Origin: Myrmaecium sp. VS I D KN 1
Taxonomy: Eukaryota; Ascomycota; Dothideomycetes; Valsariales; Valsariaceae
DNA: 64,000 nt
Assembly (NCBI GenBank): GCA_019775845.1
Contig: JADQAV010000033.1
Span: 65,585-129,584, forward strand
Reading direction: 5' to 3'
Position 1 is the stretch's first letter; the number at the start of each line of letters is the position of its first letter. The notes under the pieces were generated by a model that was given only the letters and a program-made list of their open reading frames with translations, was not told the DNA's origin and did no database searches. Positions 55,072-64,000 of the stretch are shown piece after piece. A program made the translations under genes and the position numbers.

Positions 55072-57942
55072 CTACACCCCCCTCCGTCCCCACGGCCCCC
55101 CACCATTCTCCTCATCACCTCTAAACTGGTTTCCCTGCCCCGACAGCTCGCTGCGACGTCCCGCAGCCCCGGATCCGGATCCGGATGCAGGCGCGCCATG
55201 TCCATGCGTCCGGATCGGCTCCGGCCGTCGATGGGGACGCTGCGGTCGGTGGTGAACCGTCGTCGGAGGCGGAGCTGGAGGGGCGACGGCCCTGGCGTCG
55301 GAGAAGCGCGGGCGCCGGTTTTGATGAACCGCTGCTTCGCTGCTGCTGCTATTCGGAGGCGGCTGCGGATCGTTGAAGCGAGGGCGGACGCGGGTTTGCG
55401 GTTGGGGTTGGGGTTCTGGGTCTGGGATGGTGGGGGTTTGCAGGTGAGTTTGCTGCTGCTGCTGCTGTTGCTGTAGGTGTTGTTGGAGTAGGGGGTGGAC
55501 GTACGGATTGTTGATGTTGTTGTTGTTGGTTAGAAGGGCCTGGGCTAACAGGAGCTGCTGCTGCTGCTCCGGGCCGTACTGGCCCAGCATCTGCGCGCCG
55601 ACGTCCTGGACGAATCCATGCGGAACGGCGCCGTAGGCCGGGTGGCCGAGCTGAGCGGGTGGAGGGGGTAGTAGCGTCTGCGGCATCGCCGCCGCCGCCG
55701 CCGCCGCCGGCGGGAGAGTTTGAGGTCCCTCGACCTGGCCGTGCGTCTCGTGCTCCGCGCTCGCGCTCCATTTGCGCGCCTGCTGAGGACCGTGGATGGC
55801 CGAAGCCTTCCGCGCGGTCGACGCGGCCGTCGCCTCGGACTCGAAGGAGGCGGTGGAGGAGGCGCGCCGCTTGCGCGCGCGCAGCTTCAGCACCGGTCTC
55901 GAGGGCCCGGAGGCGCCGTCGGACTCGTTGTCACTGGCCGCTGCCGCCGCCTGCTTCCCCTTGTTGTTGTTCTTCTTCGTCTTCCCGTCGTTGCTGGCGT
56001 TGTTCTTGGTGGGCTTCGCGTCCTTGAGAATCTTGGATTTCCGCGCGTTGGCCCGGCAGTTGGCGTTCTGGTGGCTGCGGAAGACGACGGGGGAGGCGAT
56101 CAGCTTGTCCCACTGCAGCTCGGCCATGACGCGGTGGCAGACGCTCTTCCACTTGTACAGCACGGCCAGGACGGCCTCCATGCGCTCCTGGAAGCTGAGA
56201 CCGGCCGCCTTATGCTTCGTTCCGGCTGAACCGTAGTCCCGCCGGGTGGAGCCGACGGCGTGCAGGCGGACGACGTCCTCGACCAGCAGCCAGGCGACGG
56301 CCTCGATGTCCGGGCCGGGATAGAGGCGGTTGGGCGGGCGCCAGCTGGCCGGGTAGGGCGAGTTGGGCCCGTCGTCCGTGTCGGCGGTGTCCTTCATCGC
56401 CACCACCACCCGGCTCACCCAGTACTCCTTCTCGTCCTCGGTCTGCGGGACCGACTCGTCCGGCCGGTCGGTGCTCACCCGCCACTGCACCTTGCTCAGG
56501 TACGCCTTCGCCTCGGCGTAGGACTTGAAGACGCCCCGGTACTTGTGCGGTTTGGGGGCCTGGGTCGTGTTGTTGTCGTCGTTGTTGTTGTCTCCCGGCG
56601 CGGCGGCGGCCTCGCATTCGGACTCGTCTGTGTCGCTCATTTCTTCTGGAGAGTCGGTTGCGATCTCGATGGGTTCCTGCGGTGTTGGTGCAATGGCTTG
56701 ATCACGGACGGAGCTGTGAGGGACGTTGCTGCTACCTTTGTTGATGGCGCTGGCAGTATTTATGACGCCTGGCGTCGGTTGAGCATTGTACTGCGCGCTC
56801 TGTAACGCCCATCCGTGACCTAAAGGCTGTGGGTCGTTATCTGGAACCTGCTGCGGAACATTGTTCGACCATTGCATCTGCGGCTGGAACTGAGCAATGT
56901 CGTTGTGCTGGACGGCAGGTTGCCAGCGCTGCTGCTCATTGTTACGACTCGCGAGCTGCTCCACACCACCGTGATGCTCCGGGAAGGCCTGAGCTTCTCC
57001 GGTGGTTGAGGAGGCGTGTGTCCAGCGTTCGTCGCCGCCAAGGTCAAGATTTGATGCATTGGAATTGATGCATTGTTGTTCTTGATGGTTGGCAGTTGGA
57101 TAGCTGTACTGCAGGCCTTGCATGCCCTCCGTCGGTGCACTGACTTGGGCCTGATTGAACTCATATGCTGGAGTAGCATTGATCCCGTTGTCGTGCTGGG
57201 TCGGAAGATACTGAGTCTGAGCATAGGCGTCGACAGTTGGTTCCTCTGGAGCCGGTGCCCATGTCTGCCGGTGGTTCTCATCGATACAGAGCTTCTTCGA
57301 GGGTGGTTGGTAGAGGTCCTCTTCATCTTCACAGTCGCGCCCATGCTTGTTGCGCGTGATGATCTCAGGCTCGGCCTCAGCAGTCCGATTCACATCCTCA
57401 TCGATCTGAGCCGTAGCAGGAGCAGGCGCAGGAGCAGACTGTTGCTCGTCAAGCACAGGTACAGCCGATTCCGTCGTGGTCATCGTGGTCGTCGTCGTCG
57501 TCGTCGTTTCCGGTGCCAGCGCCTGGTCCAGGGCGCCGCCATCGCCATTCGCACGCCCCGATTTCAGCGTCTGCTCCAGATCATCGACCATCAGCTCATA
57601 CGCCTCGACGTCGAAGTCATTCGGCCGCCGGTTCTGGAACCGCGCGATCTCATACAGGTCCAGGTCCAGGTCCAGGTCCAGCCCCTGACCCGGCTCCAGC
57701 GGCGGGAGGAGGGCGTGGAACCCGCCGAGGAGGGGATCGTCGTCCGGGATGGAGAATAGGTCGTCTAGTTGGGGGTCGGAGAGGAGGTTGCCGGTGCCGG
57801 TCTGTTGTTCTTCGGGATTGGATCCTGAGGTGGCATTGGAGGTTTCCTGTGCGGTGGTGTTGCTTGGTTCGAGGAGGGAGGGGTCGATGGGGATGGATGG
57901 AGCTTGGCTGTCGCCTTGCTCGTTAGAGCAGAGTCCAGACAT
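55072..57942 (-). CDS. Unrecognised glutamine-rich, probably nuclear protein
   Basis: An intronless frame of 956 residues that I cannot assign. The N-terminal 450 residues are acidic and Gln/Asn/Thr-rich, with Leu-Asp repeats (GLDLDLDLDLYEIARFQNRR), a threonine run and a candidate nuclear signal (QPPSKKLCIDE). Residues of about 460-640 look like a folded conserved domain: KYRGVFKSYAEAKAYLSKVQ, YWVSRVVVAMKDT, SWRPPNRLYPGPDIEAVAWL, LVEDVVRLHAVGSTRRDYG, and a cluster with SFQERMEAVLAVLYKWKSVC. A basic Lys/Asn-rich stretch follows (KKNNNKGKQ), then Gln-rich tracts (LLQQHLQQQQQQQQ) and an Arg/His/Pro-rich end. This composition suggests a transcription- or chromatin-associated protein, but no named domain is recognised. 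The ATG at 57942 was preferred; the frame is open to 58146, but that extension looks like leader sequence. Confidence 0.75.
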   Translation of the reverse strand: MSGLCSNEQGDSQAPSIPIDPSLLEPSNTTAQETSNATSGSNPEEQQTGTGNLLSDPQLDDLFSIPDDDPLLGGFHALLPPLEPGQGLDLDLDLDLYEIARFQNRRPNDFDVEAYELMVDDLEQTLKSGRANGDGGALDQALAPETTTTTTTTMTTTESAVPVLDEQQSAPAPAPATAQIDEDVNRTAEAEPEIITRNKHGRDCEDEEDLYQPPSKKLCIDENHRQTWAPAPEEPTVDAYAQTQYLPTQHDNGINATPAYEFNQAQVSAPTEGMQGLQYSYPTANHQEQQCINSNASNLDLGGDERWTHASSTTGEAQAFPEHHGGVEQLASRNNEQQRWQPAVQHNDIAQFQPQMQWSNNVPQQVPDNDPQPLGHGWALQSAQYNAQPTPGVINTASAINKGSSNVPHSSVRDQAIAPTPQEPIEIATDSPEEMSDTDESECEAAAAPGDNNNDDNNTTQAPKPHKYRGVFKSYAEAKAYLSKVQWRVSTDRPDESVPQTEDEKEYWVSRVVVAMKDTADTDDGPNSPYPASWRPPNRLYPGPDIEAVAWLLVEDVVRLHAVGSTRRDYGSAGTKHKAAGLSFQERMEAVLAVLYKWKSVCHRVMAELQWDKLIASPVVFRSHQNANCRANARKSKILKDAKPTKNNASNDGKTKKNNNKGKQAAAAASDNESDGASGPSRPVLKLRARKRRASSTASFESEATAASTARKASAIHGPQQARKWSASAEHETHGQVEGPQTLPPAAAAAAAMPQTLLPPPPAQLGHPAYGAVPHGFVQDVGAQMLGQYGPEQQQQLLLAQALLTNNNNINNPYVHPLLQQHLQQQQQQQQTHLQTPTIPDPEPQPQPQTRVRPRFNDPQPPPNSSSSEAAVHQNRRPRFSDARAVAPPAPPPTTVHHRPQRPHRRPEPIRTHGHGAPASGSGSGAAGRRSELSGQGNQFRGDEENGGGPWGRRGV

Positions 57943-59123
57943 GGTTCGTACAGTATCGTATATGTACAATTGATATCCTTCGTGTGAGGCTGTGTGCAAA
58001 GTCGGGTCTAGCGTCCAGCGATAGAAGTCCAAAGGTGTGAATACAAAGATCCAAAGTCCACGGTTTATTCTGCGAGCGTGGTGATCGAAGAGAAGGGCTG
58101 GGGATATCGAAGCAGGCGTGAGCTGTCGTTGGGCCCAAGCCATCATGGCAGAGCCCTATATACATGGTAAAGTGGTGTTGTTGTAACTGCACGTTGTATC
58201 CGTCCGGATCCTCCCAGCGATGTGAAATGGGCGCTGGAGGAGAGAGACATGGGGAACAATGTATGTTCGTATTTGATCCGCCCTTCACAGCAACAGAGAG
58301 AGAATCTTGGTGAATGTGAGACATTTGGTACATGTGAAGGGAGTGTTTTCCCTCGTCAGGTATGTCGAGAACGTATATAGGGTCACTGTTCGACCGGTTG
58401 ACCATTGTACCGCTGGCGGTCAGGCTGCTGCAGCCCTCGCGACAAGGCTGGCAAAAGCGGCCTGAGGTTGGAAAGGATCATGATGCCGTTGATTTGAGCT
58501 GAGGAGAAGCTCGCGGGGGTTTGTTGGAGAGGAAAGACGCGCCGGTAGCATGGCGATCGACGAAATGGAGTAAAAAAGCCTTGGTGGTCACTTCTTTTCT
58601 ACCTACATATATACATGGCAGCCAGCACCTCCCTCTTCTTAAAGTTCTTCCCGCCGTGCAAACAACGCGACGGGTCTCCCGATTTCCCTTCCCACTCGGT
58701 TTCCAATTGGTTTGTCTTTGTCAAGAGGTAGGAGGAGATCACGACGGGCTCATCGCCCGATGTGTTGGCAGAAGGAGAAGGAAGGATCGATGTGGTACAG
58801 AAGGCTGGAGCACGCGTTCTTGCGACTGTCGTAACTGTTTTATGCGGTATTGCAGTTCGACTTACCTAGTAAGGACACTTGCTGGTCTACTTCCCCCTGT
58901 GTGATCATGCCCGTGATAATACGACAGGAGCGAAGGATGGGATATTTACTACGATTTTTGGCCTGCCCATTGCACTTTCTCTCTGAGAGACTTTCTCCTG
59001 ATATATATATCTCTTTCTTTCAAGCCTGGTGTTCTTTTCTCTCTTCTTCTCCCTCTCTCTCTCTTCTTCACTACAGTCGACACCGTCTTACCAGATTTAT
59101 TCGGGTACTTTTTTGCCAGCATA
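57943..59123. other. Divergent intergenic region
   Basis: Promoter and leader of the minus-strand glutamine-rich gene and upstream DNA of the small plus-strand frame. A TATATATAT element (about 58999-59009) and a CT-rich tract precede 59124. No other gene was recognised. Confidence 0.45.
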
Positions 59124-59438
59124 ATGTCCACCTCACGTCCTCGCCCTCAATCGCTCCCACCCTTGGATACCGAACCCCCGAGAACTTCACCACCCCGACA
59201 CGACTCTTTTACCGGCTTCCCTGGCCCTCCACTCATTTCGCCGACCTCGGCATCTACCAGTTCCCCTGGCTCTGGTCATTCACTCACTTTGCCATCAAAC
59301 TCTTACCTGTTCGGGGCAGAGTTTGAGGCTCTCATTAGACCACGAAGTCCTGCTAAACTAGGGATCGAAACACCATCCCCGGATACCACCGTCAGATCAC
59401 ATCGCGACTTCAACCTCTCGTTCCTGGGCGGGGGGTAG
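59124..59438 (+). CDS. Possible small Ser/Pro-rich protein (104 aa)
   Basis: A 104-residue frame starting MSTSRPRPQSLPPLDTE and ending HRDFNLSFLGGG. It is rich in Ser, Pro and Thr, with several SP/TP sites and no known domain. In favour of a real gene: an ATG start, a TATA-like element and pyrimidine tract about 75-120 bp upstream, and a less repetitive sequence than neighbouring chance frames. Against: short length, no recognised relative, low complexity. Confidence 0.4.
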   Translation: MSTSRPRPQSLPPLDTEPPRTSPPRHDSFTGFPGPPLISPTSASTSSPGSGHSLTLPSNSYLFGAEFEALIRPRSPAKLGIETPSPDTTVRSHRDFNLSFLGGG

Positions 59439-59797
59439 TTGCTAACATCTTTACTAACGCCGGCATACCATGTGCTGTACACGACCTCAGCAGCTCAAAT
59501 AAGCAACCCGATTACACTCTATGTGTGTGTGTGGAGCGCAATGACCGACGGGTAGAGTCATGATGGATGCTTTGGGAACGCAATACAGCTCGATGTTCTC
59601 CATGTCAGTTGTCAAGACAGGAAGAACCCGCGTCAACAAATTCTGCACATCGAATACGGAAACCCCCCCGCTCACGGCCTTTCTCCTGCTGGCTTGGACC
59701 TCACTGTCCACGCGGGTCCTTTGGCGAGGCCTGCTGCATGGCGTTGTGGATTTTCAACGACCGTGCTGAGCGAGACGAGACGCTATTTGCGAAGATG

Positions 59798-59832
<35 letters not shown>

Positions 59833-61018
59833 CGACAAGTACAATGCGATTGTGGGAACTTCCAGCCTGCAACGCTCACGTGGATCATGGCCGTGTTGAA
59901 ATTTCGGAGACCCGGCGGGGGTTGTCACGGCAAAGAAGGCCAAACATTGGTTTGCCTTCAACGTCTCTCTTTTATCGAGATGGCACGATGGTCGAAGCTG
60001 GACTCGTTTGTATCCCGTCCCGGCTTGACTCCCAGCTGTGATATTCTTCTGCTGCACTTGGTACCGGGGACAAACTTCACTCGGCTCCAAAAAGAGATCC
60101 GCAAGAGTTCCAGATACTACGTACGAACGGCTCTATCAGACTGAACTTGACCTTCCGATCATATCGGTCATTCCATTACGTCAGTGGAAAAGCCCCTGAG
60201 TGCTCCGACGCCTCCTATACTGAAGCTCGCAACTGACCAAGCCATCAGGGATACCGTAAGTCCACAGAAGATTCGCGCGATGTTATTTCTTGACTCACGC
60301 TAGTTCCAGCCCAGCAGTTATAAGCTCCGAAGTTTGATGGAATCCTAGTTACGAGTGTATTTAGAGCGCCGTATAATGCCTCTGCGCCCGCTCAGACTTC
60401 ATAGCAGGATTTCACGTCCGGTCGTATAGAGCACGCTCTAAGGTAACATGACTGGTTCGTTCCAATGTCCTTCAGGTGTTCTCTCGGTTCCGTTTGTTCT
60501 GATTACGGTCACCCAGTGCAGGTTCTCTCATTCTATAAGGGAAGAGGAATACATGGCGTTCACAGAATCCCGGGGCGCTTACAACTAGTCAGTCCAAAGC
60601 CATCCTCTGATAATCATAGTATGTAACTGCGCTAAGGACACGAGAGGTCCAGTTTATTCCGTATATACAGCAAGGCTCAACTGATATATCCTACAAGCAG
60701 TTGTCATGCAGCTTGCATGTTAGGGGGTCTCAACGTCTGTACATCTTCCGTGCCGTATCCGCGGCCCGTAGTTGCAGAATCAAACTTTGTCCTTGCATTC
60801 TCTGACTCATTTTCTCTGGTGATTGTCTATAAAGTCAGGCCCAATACGTGTTCTTCTGCCATCATTCCGACCTTTACAATCCAAGCAAGCCTCCCAAATC
60901 ACCATCAGAAACCCAAACGCCGTGTCACGCATTTCTCCGATTCAAACAACTTTCATACCAATCTTGATTGCGCAGTGTCACACCTACATACCTACACGCA
61001 CAATCGCCATCGCTCGCC
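59439..61018. other. 1.6-kb intergenic region
   Basis: No convincing gene. A CCTG tetranucleotide array lies at about 59797-59829. The remainder, 59.9-60.7 kb, has mixed composition and stops in all frames. From 60.9 kb the sequence becomes A/C-rich, like a fungal gene leader. Confidence 0.5.
59797..59829. repeat. CCTG tetranucleotide microsatellite
   Basis: About eight units of GCCT in tandem. Confidence 0.9.
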
Positions 61019-61905
61019 ATGGATGACCTCCAACAAGAGATCGAGCGCATGGCAGCGAACGTCGCGAGCTACCAGGGGACCGAGTCCGGCTCAGAAATCT
61101 CCCTCGAACACATCAGCGGAACTCCAGCTTCACGCCGCCACCGCCCGTCGCTCCGCCAAAGGCCACCCTCCCACGCGCGAGTAAACGGCGCCCAGAAAGC
61201 GACTACCTCATCAAACTCGACGGGCCCTTCAGCACCCCCGAGCAGATCCAAGCCGCCGCCGGCCTGCCAGCCGCGCCCCCGCTGCTCAACGGCACCGGAA
61301 CCGACGGGGACGCCGCGCGCTTCTGCCGCATCACCCAGACATGCAAGCTCACGCTGGAAGCGTTCCTCTCAACGCATTATTGCAGCCACGGTCGGCCCCT
61401 CTTCATCCGGCTCCCGGAAGCCGCCAAACGCCTGGACGCGCACTCGCCCTCGCCCACCCTCGGCTGGGACCCGACGCTGCCGCACCGCCGGCCCGACGCC
61501 GATCGTGGCGGCGAGCGCGTGTGGTATCGCCCGCGCCAGGATGAGTACCCGGTGTGGTACTTCTTCTACGGCACCCTCGCCGATCCGGGTAAGCTGGTCG
61601 AGCTCGACATCTTCGATCCGGAGGGAGCGATGCCGGCACTCCACCCCGCGCGCGTGCGCGACGGCGTGCTGAGGACCTGGGGGAAGGGGGCGTATAAGGC
61701 GCTGGTTGATGGGCCGGGCGGCGTTGTCATGGGATCGGCGTACCGCGTGCGCTGGAGGGAGCAGGAGGATGCGCTGCGCTGCTATGAGACGGAGCATTAT
61801 GAGGTTGTGCGGGTGCGCATCTGGATTGAGGGGGAAGGGGAAGGGGAAGGGGAGGAGGTGTGGGGGTGCACGTTTCGGTTTGTGGATGCGGAGCTGCTGG
61901 ACTAG
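61019..61905 (+). CDS. AIG2/GGCT-like (gamma-glutamylcyclotransferase fold) protein
   Basis: The C-terminal half carries the AIG2-like/gamma-glutamylcyclotransferase fold hallmark VWYFFYGTLADPGKLVEL, followed by PARVRDGVLRTWGKGAYKAL and GSAYRVRWREQEDALRCYE. The last segment contains the acidic position expected near YETEHYEVV. The preceding 110 residues (SDYLIKLDGPFSTPEQIQAA, RITQTCKLTLEAFLSTHYC) are in the same frame and look like real protein. That frame, however, has no ATG. The likely start MDDLQQEIERMAANVASYQG at 61019 is in another frame, so splicing must join them. Two candidate introns restore the frame: a 44-nt one with GTCCGG donor, or a 56-nt one with GTCGCG donor. Neither donor is canonical, so a frameshift or a different first exon remains possible. 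Enzymatic substrate unknown; many AIG2-like proteins have no established activity. Confidence 0.7.
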
Positions 61906-62769
61906 GAGTAGGGATACTTACCTTATGGAGCGGCCGCGGCCGTGGCCGTTTGCGTGGAGATGCTGGGGTTTTTGGGAGAGGCCTTTGGCAAGTGTTGTGA
62001 ACTCGGTTTCGGATATATCTTTGACTATATATACCTTGTTAATACAGTATTCGGACAGTCGGAAATGGGGTAACCAGGAACTGGGGATAGTTTTCTTTTG
62101 GAAAGAGAAAAAGGTTAAATTAGAATTCATACCAAAAAAGATTCACTTTTCATAATAATGTGATATATAAAGGCTTATGTTAGTTGATAAAGCTTTTATA
62201 TACCTAGACCGTTCCGATAGCTGTAGAAGCGGCTGCCGGCTGAGGCAAGTGGAGACGAATAGAAGGGCATGGACGCGATTATGTAATACGGCCCGCGCAA
62301 CGGGAATCCTTTTCTTCTCTCCGATCCGCGCGCCCTCTTCTTCTTTTTTTCTTCTTCAAAGTTGATTTTTTTATATCAACCCAGAAAATTTGACACCTTG
62401 TCCCTATTTGCGATGGATTTGGGGTTGTATTAGCTGGGGAGACCAACACCCAAACCGTCCTCCAAGACCTGCAGCTGACGACAAAGTCCCGTGGAGCTGG
62501 CAGTTCCGTTATGAGTCGGCACATCTGACTTGTGTATTTACAAACCGAATCCTCTCCTCTCATCCATCCTCGTCATACTCCTCTACTTAGCGACCGCAAT
62601 TGCAAGCAAACAGACAGCGTTTTCGCCTCCTTCAAACGTCGCTATGGATGCATAATTGTCCCTCTCCGTAAGGGAGCGGGGACCGTGTCTATATTATACT
62701 TGATCGTTCGCCATCCACGACTCTCACTCTGCCATTGAAACATTCCTCCCGTCATCCCAGCTCTCCTCG
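61906..62769. other. Intergenic region, AT-rich part
   Basis: 3' region of the AIG2-like gene (AT-rich at 62.0-62.2 kb) and promoter/leader of the next gene. No gene recognised. Confidence 0.5.
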
Positions 62770-63600
62770 ATGCCTCCCTCGACGATAGCTCGGTCCGCCT
62801 CAGCGGTGGCGACTCCCACACCTACTTCCTCCGTCACGACCGCCACCACAACACTCACAACCATCAGCAACTCCGCTGACACCGCCATGGAGAAGACGGA
62901 GCGCCCAAAGCCCTTCCGCCTATACGATCTTCCCACGGAGCTGCGCCTCCAGATCTACAGCCTCCTGCTCACCCACCCGGTCCCCATCGACCTGGACCCC
63001 GCCAACCACCGCCAACTCCCCCGCTTCCTCCCCCTCTTCCTCGTCTCCCGCCGCACCCACGCCGAAGCCGCCGAGGTCTTCTACAGCACCAACACGTTCC
63101 GCATCTTCCCCACCCACGGCCGCTTCTTCCACACCAAGCGGCCCTTGCTCGCCCGCCTCGCGCCCCGCGACCGCCGCCACATCACCCGCCTCGACCTCCG
63201 CCTCGGGCCCGGCTGGACGCAGCCGCCCCGCGGCTGGCGCGTCGATGACCGCCTCGGCCTCGCCGACATGCCCCGCTGCCGGCGCCTCCACGTCTTCCTC
63301 GAGTGCGACCCGGCTTCCCACCCGGTCTTCGAGGGCTTCCGTCGCGGCGAGGACTTCTACACCGTTTGCTGCCGTGACTGGCTCCTTGACGTCCTCGCCC
63401 GTGTCGGGAGCCTGCGCGAGGTGGTTTTTGATGGTTGGCCTGGCGTGCCGCGGGATGCGCCCTTGCTCGTTGAGCTTGAGGGCGTGGCGAAGGCGAAGGG
63501 TTTGCGGGTGTTGTGGGGTCCGGAGAGGGGATGGGGAAAGGAGATGGCGGGGTTGGAGAAGGCGTTGGAGGGGTTGGCGCTGCGAGGGAGTGGTGGGTGA
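62770..63600 (+). CDS. 2EXR/F-box-like domain protein
   Basis: A 276-residue intronless gene. After a Ser/Thr/Ala-rich leader comes PFRLYDLPTELRLQIYSLLL (about residues 47-66), the hallmark of the fungal 2EXR/F-box-like family. It is followed by FLVSRRTHAEAAEVFYSTN with FRIF, also typical. The remainder, including RRHITRLDLRLGPGW and RRLHVFLECDP, matches the usual layout of these proteins, with paired Leu-rich strands. The family is large and expanded in filamentous fungi, and specific functions are mostly unknown; an SCF adaptor role is only a possibility. A second in-frame ATG at 62887 (MEKTERPKPF) would give a shorter form starting right before the domain. Confidence 0.82.
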   Translation: MPPSTIARSASAVATPTPTSSVTTATTTLTTISNSADTAMEKTERPKPFRLYDLPTELRLQIYSLLLTHPVPIDLDPANHRQLPRFLPLFLVSRRTHAEAAEVFYSTNTFRIFPTHGRFFHTKRPLLARLAPRDRRHITRLDLRLGPGWTQPPRGWRVDDRLGLADMPRCRRLHVFLECDPASHPVFEGFRRGEDFYTVCCRDWLLDVLARVGSLREVVFDGWPGVPRDAPLLVELEGVAKAKGLRVLWGPERGWGKEMAGLEKALEGLALRGSGG

Positions 63601-64000
63601 GTAGTATGAAGATGCTGTTGGGTAAAGGCGGAACTCTGCCGTCACCGTCATCAACGTAGATACCCTCCTCGTGGGCACACGACATGCCTCAAGATGATCA
63701 CATGGCTAGTTGTATCCACCTGCGATAGCAGACGTAGAGAAGCAGGTCTCTTCGGAGCCATACGAGCCATATATACAACTCATTCCCTTGATCATCATCA
63801 CCGTCATTATCATCGTCAAAAATGCTATGTGACAAGATTCCAATCTCAGCCGCGCAAATAGCCTTCCCAGCCGATGTCAAAACACCCTGATCGTTATACA
63901 TCCCACAACCATATCATCCCCCACCGAACCCCGGTCCTTTTCTCTCCCCATTCACCTCCATCCAACACCACCGCCGTAGTATCCTCGCCTTCCACCCCCC
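63601..64000. other. Intergenic DNA at window end
   Basis: 3' region of the preceding gene. No gene or repeat recognised. Confidence 0.5.

Noticed and set aside
59567-60144. Several 85-115-codon frames at 59.5-60.1 kb
   Set aside because: They are partly generated by the CCTG microsatellite, overlap each other on both strands and show no protein-like features.

Overview
This window looks like nuclear DNA of a filamentous ascomycete (Pezizomycotina). Eurotiomycetes is my best guess from the protein sequences; it is an inference, not a placement. The reasons are short introns (about 50-65 nt for most) with GT..CTRAC..AG signals, GC-rich coding frames, and fungal-specific families: a Zn(II)2Cys6 regulator, a CRH cell-wall transglycosylase, NEJ1, a LaeA/UMTA-like methyltransferase and an IQGAP/SepG protein. 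I recognise no tRNA, rRNA, CRISPR array, intact transposon or virus.

Layout. 0-8.4 kb: cactin (minus) and the end-joining factor NEJ1/XLF (plus) diverge from a 326-bp promoter, followed by a large disordered protein of unknown function. 9.7-11.1 kb: a GPI-anchored GH16 CRH-type transglycosylase. 11.1-20.1 kb: a gene-poor stretch of low-complexity, purine/pyrimidine-skewed DNA, with one ten-exon methyltransferase gene (15.0-17.0 kb) inside it. 20.1-29.3 kb: an HMT1-type vacuolar ABC half-transporter (minus), divergent from the SEACAT/GATOR2 subunit RTC1/Sea2 (WDR24). 29.6-33.1 kb: a NUDT19-like Nudix hydrolase and IMP dehydrogenase, both minus. 34.1-41.1 kb: an IQGAP-family cytokinesis scaffold and ribosomal protein S21, both plus. 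42.3-48.0 kb: the peroxin PEX2 (minus), divergent from importin-11/Kap120 (plus). 48.0-50.9 kb: a gene-free, microsatellite-rich stretch. 50.9-53.8 kb: a Zn(II)2Cys6 transcription factor. 55.1-57.9 kb: an unrecognised nuclear-looking protein with glutamine-rich tracts (minus). 59.1-64 kb: a possible small protein, an AIG2/GGCT-like protein whose 5' gene structure is unresolved, and a 2EXR/F-box-like protein.

The genes are mostly unrelated housekeeping functions (splicing, DNA repair, nucleotide synthesis, translation, nuclear import, peroxisome biogenesis, TORC1 signalling, cytokinesis). They do not form a secondary-metabolite cluster: the methyltransferase and the Zn2Cys6 regulator are about 34 kb apart with no synthase between. 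I found no convincing new multi-gene system. The most interesting items are the two unrecognised large proteins, a stop/start-overlapping uORF before the IQGAP gene, a repeated GVIGG motif plus a C-terminal basic Ku-binding-like peptide in NEJ1, a 90-bp repeat array in the IQ region, the broken-frame AIG2-like gene, and the acidic tail on PEX2. Exon boundaries were worked out by eye from splice signals, reading phase and protein continuity. For the multi-exon models listed with joined coordinates, total coding length divides by three.
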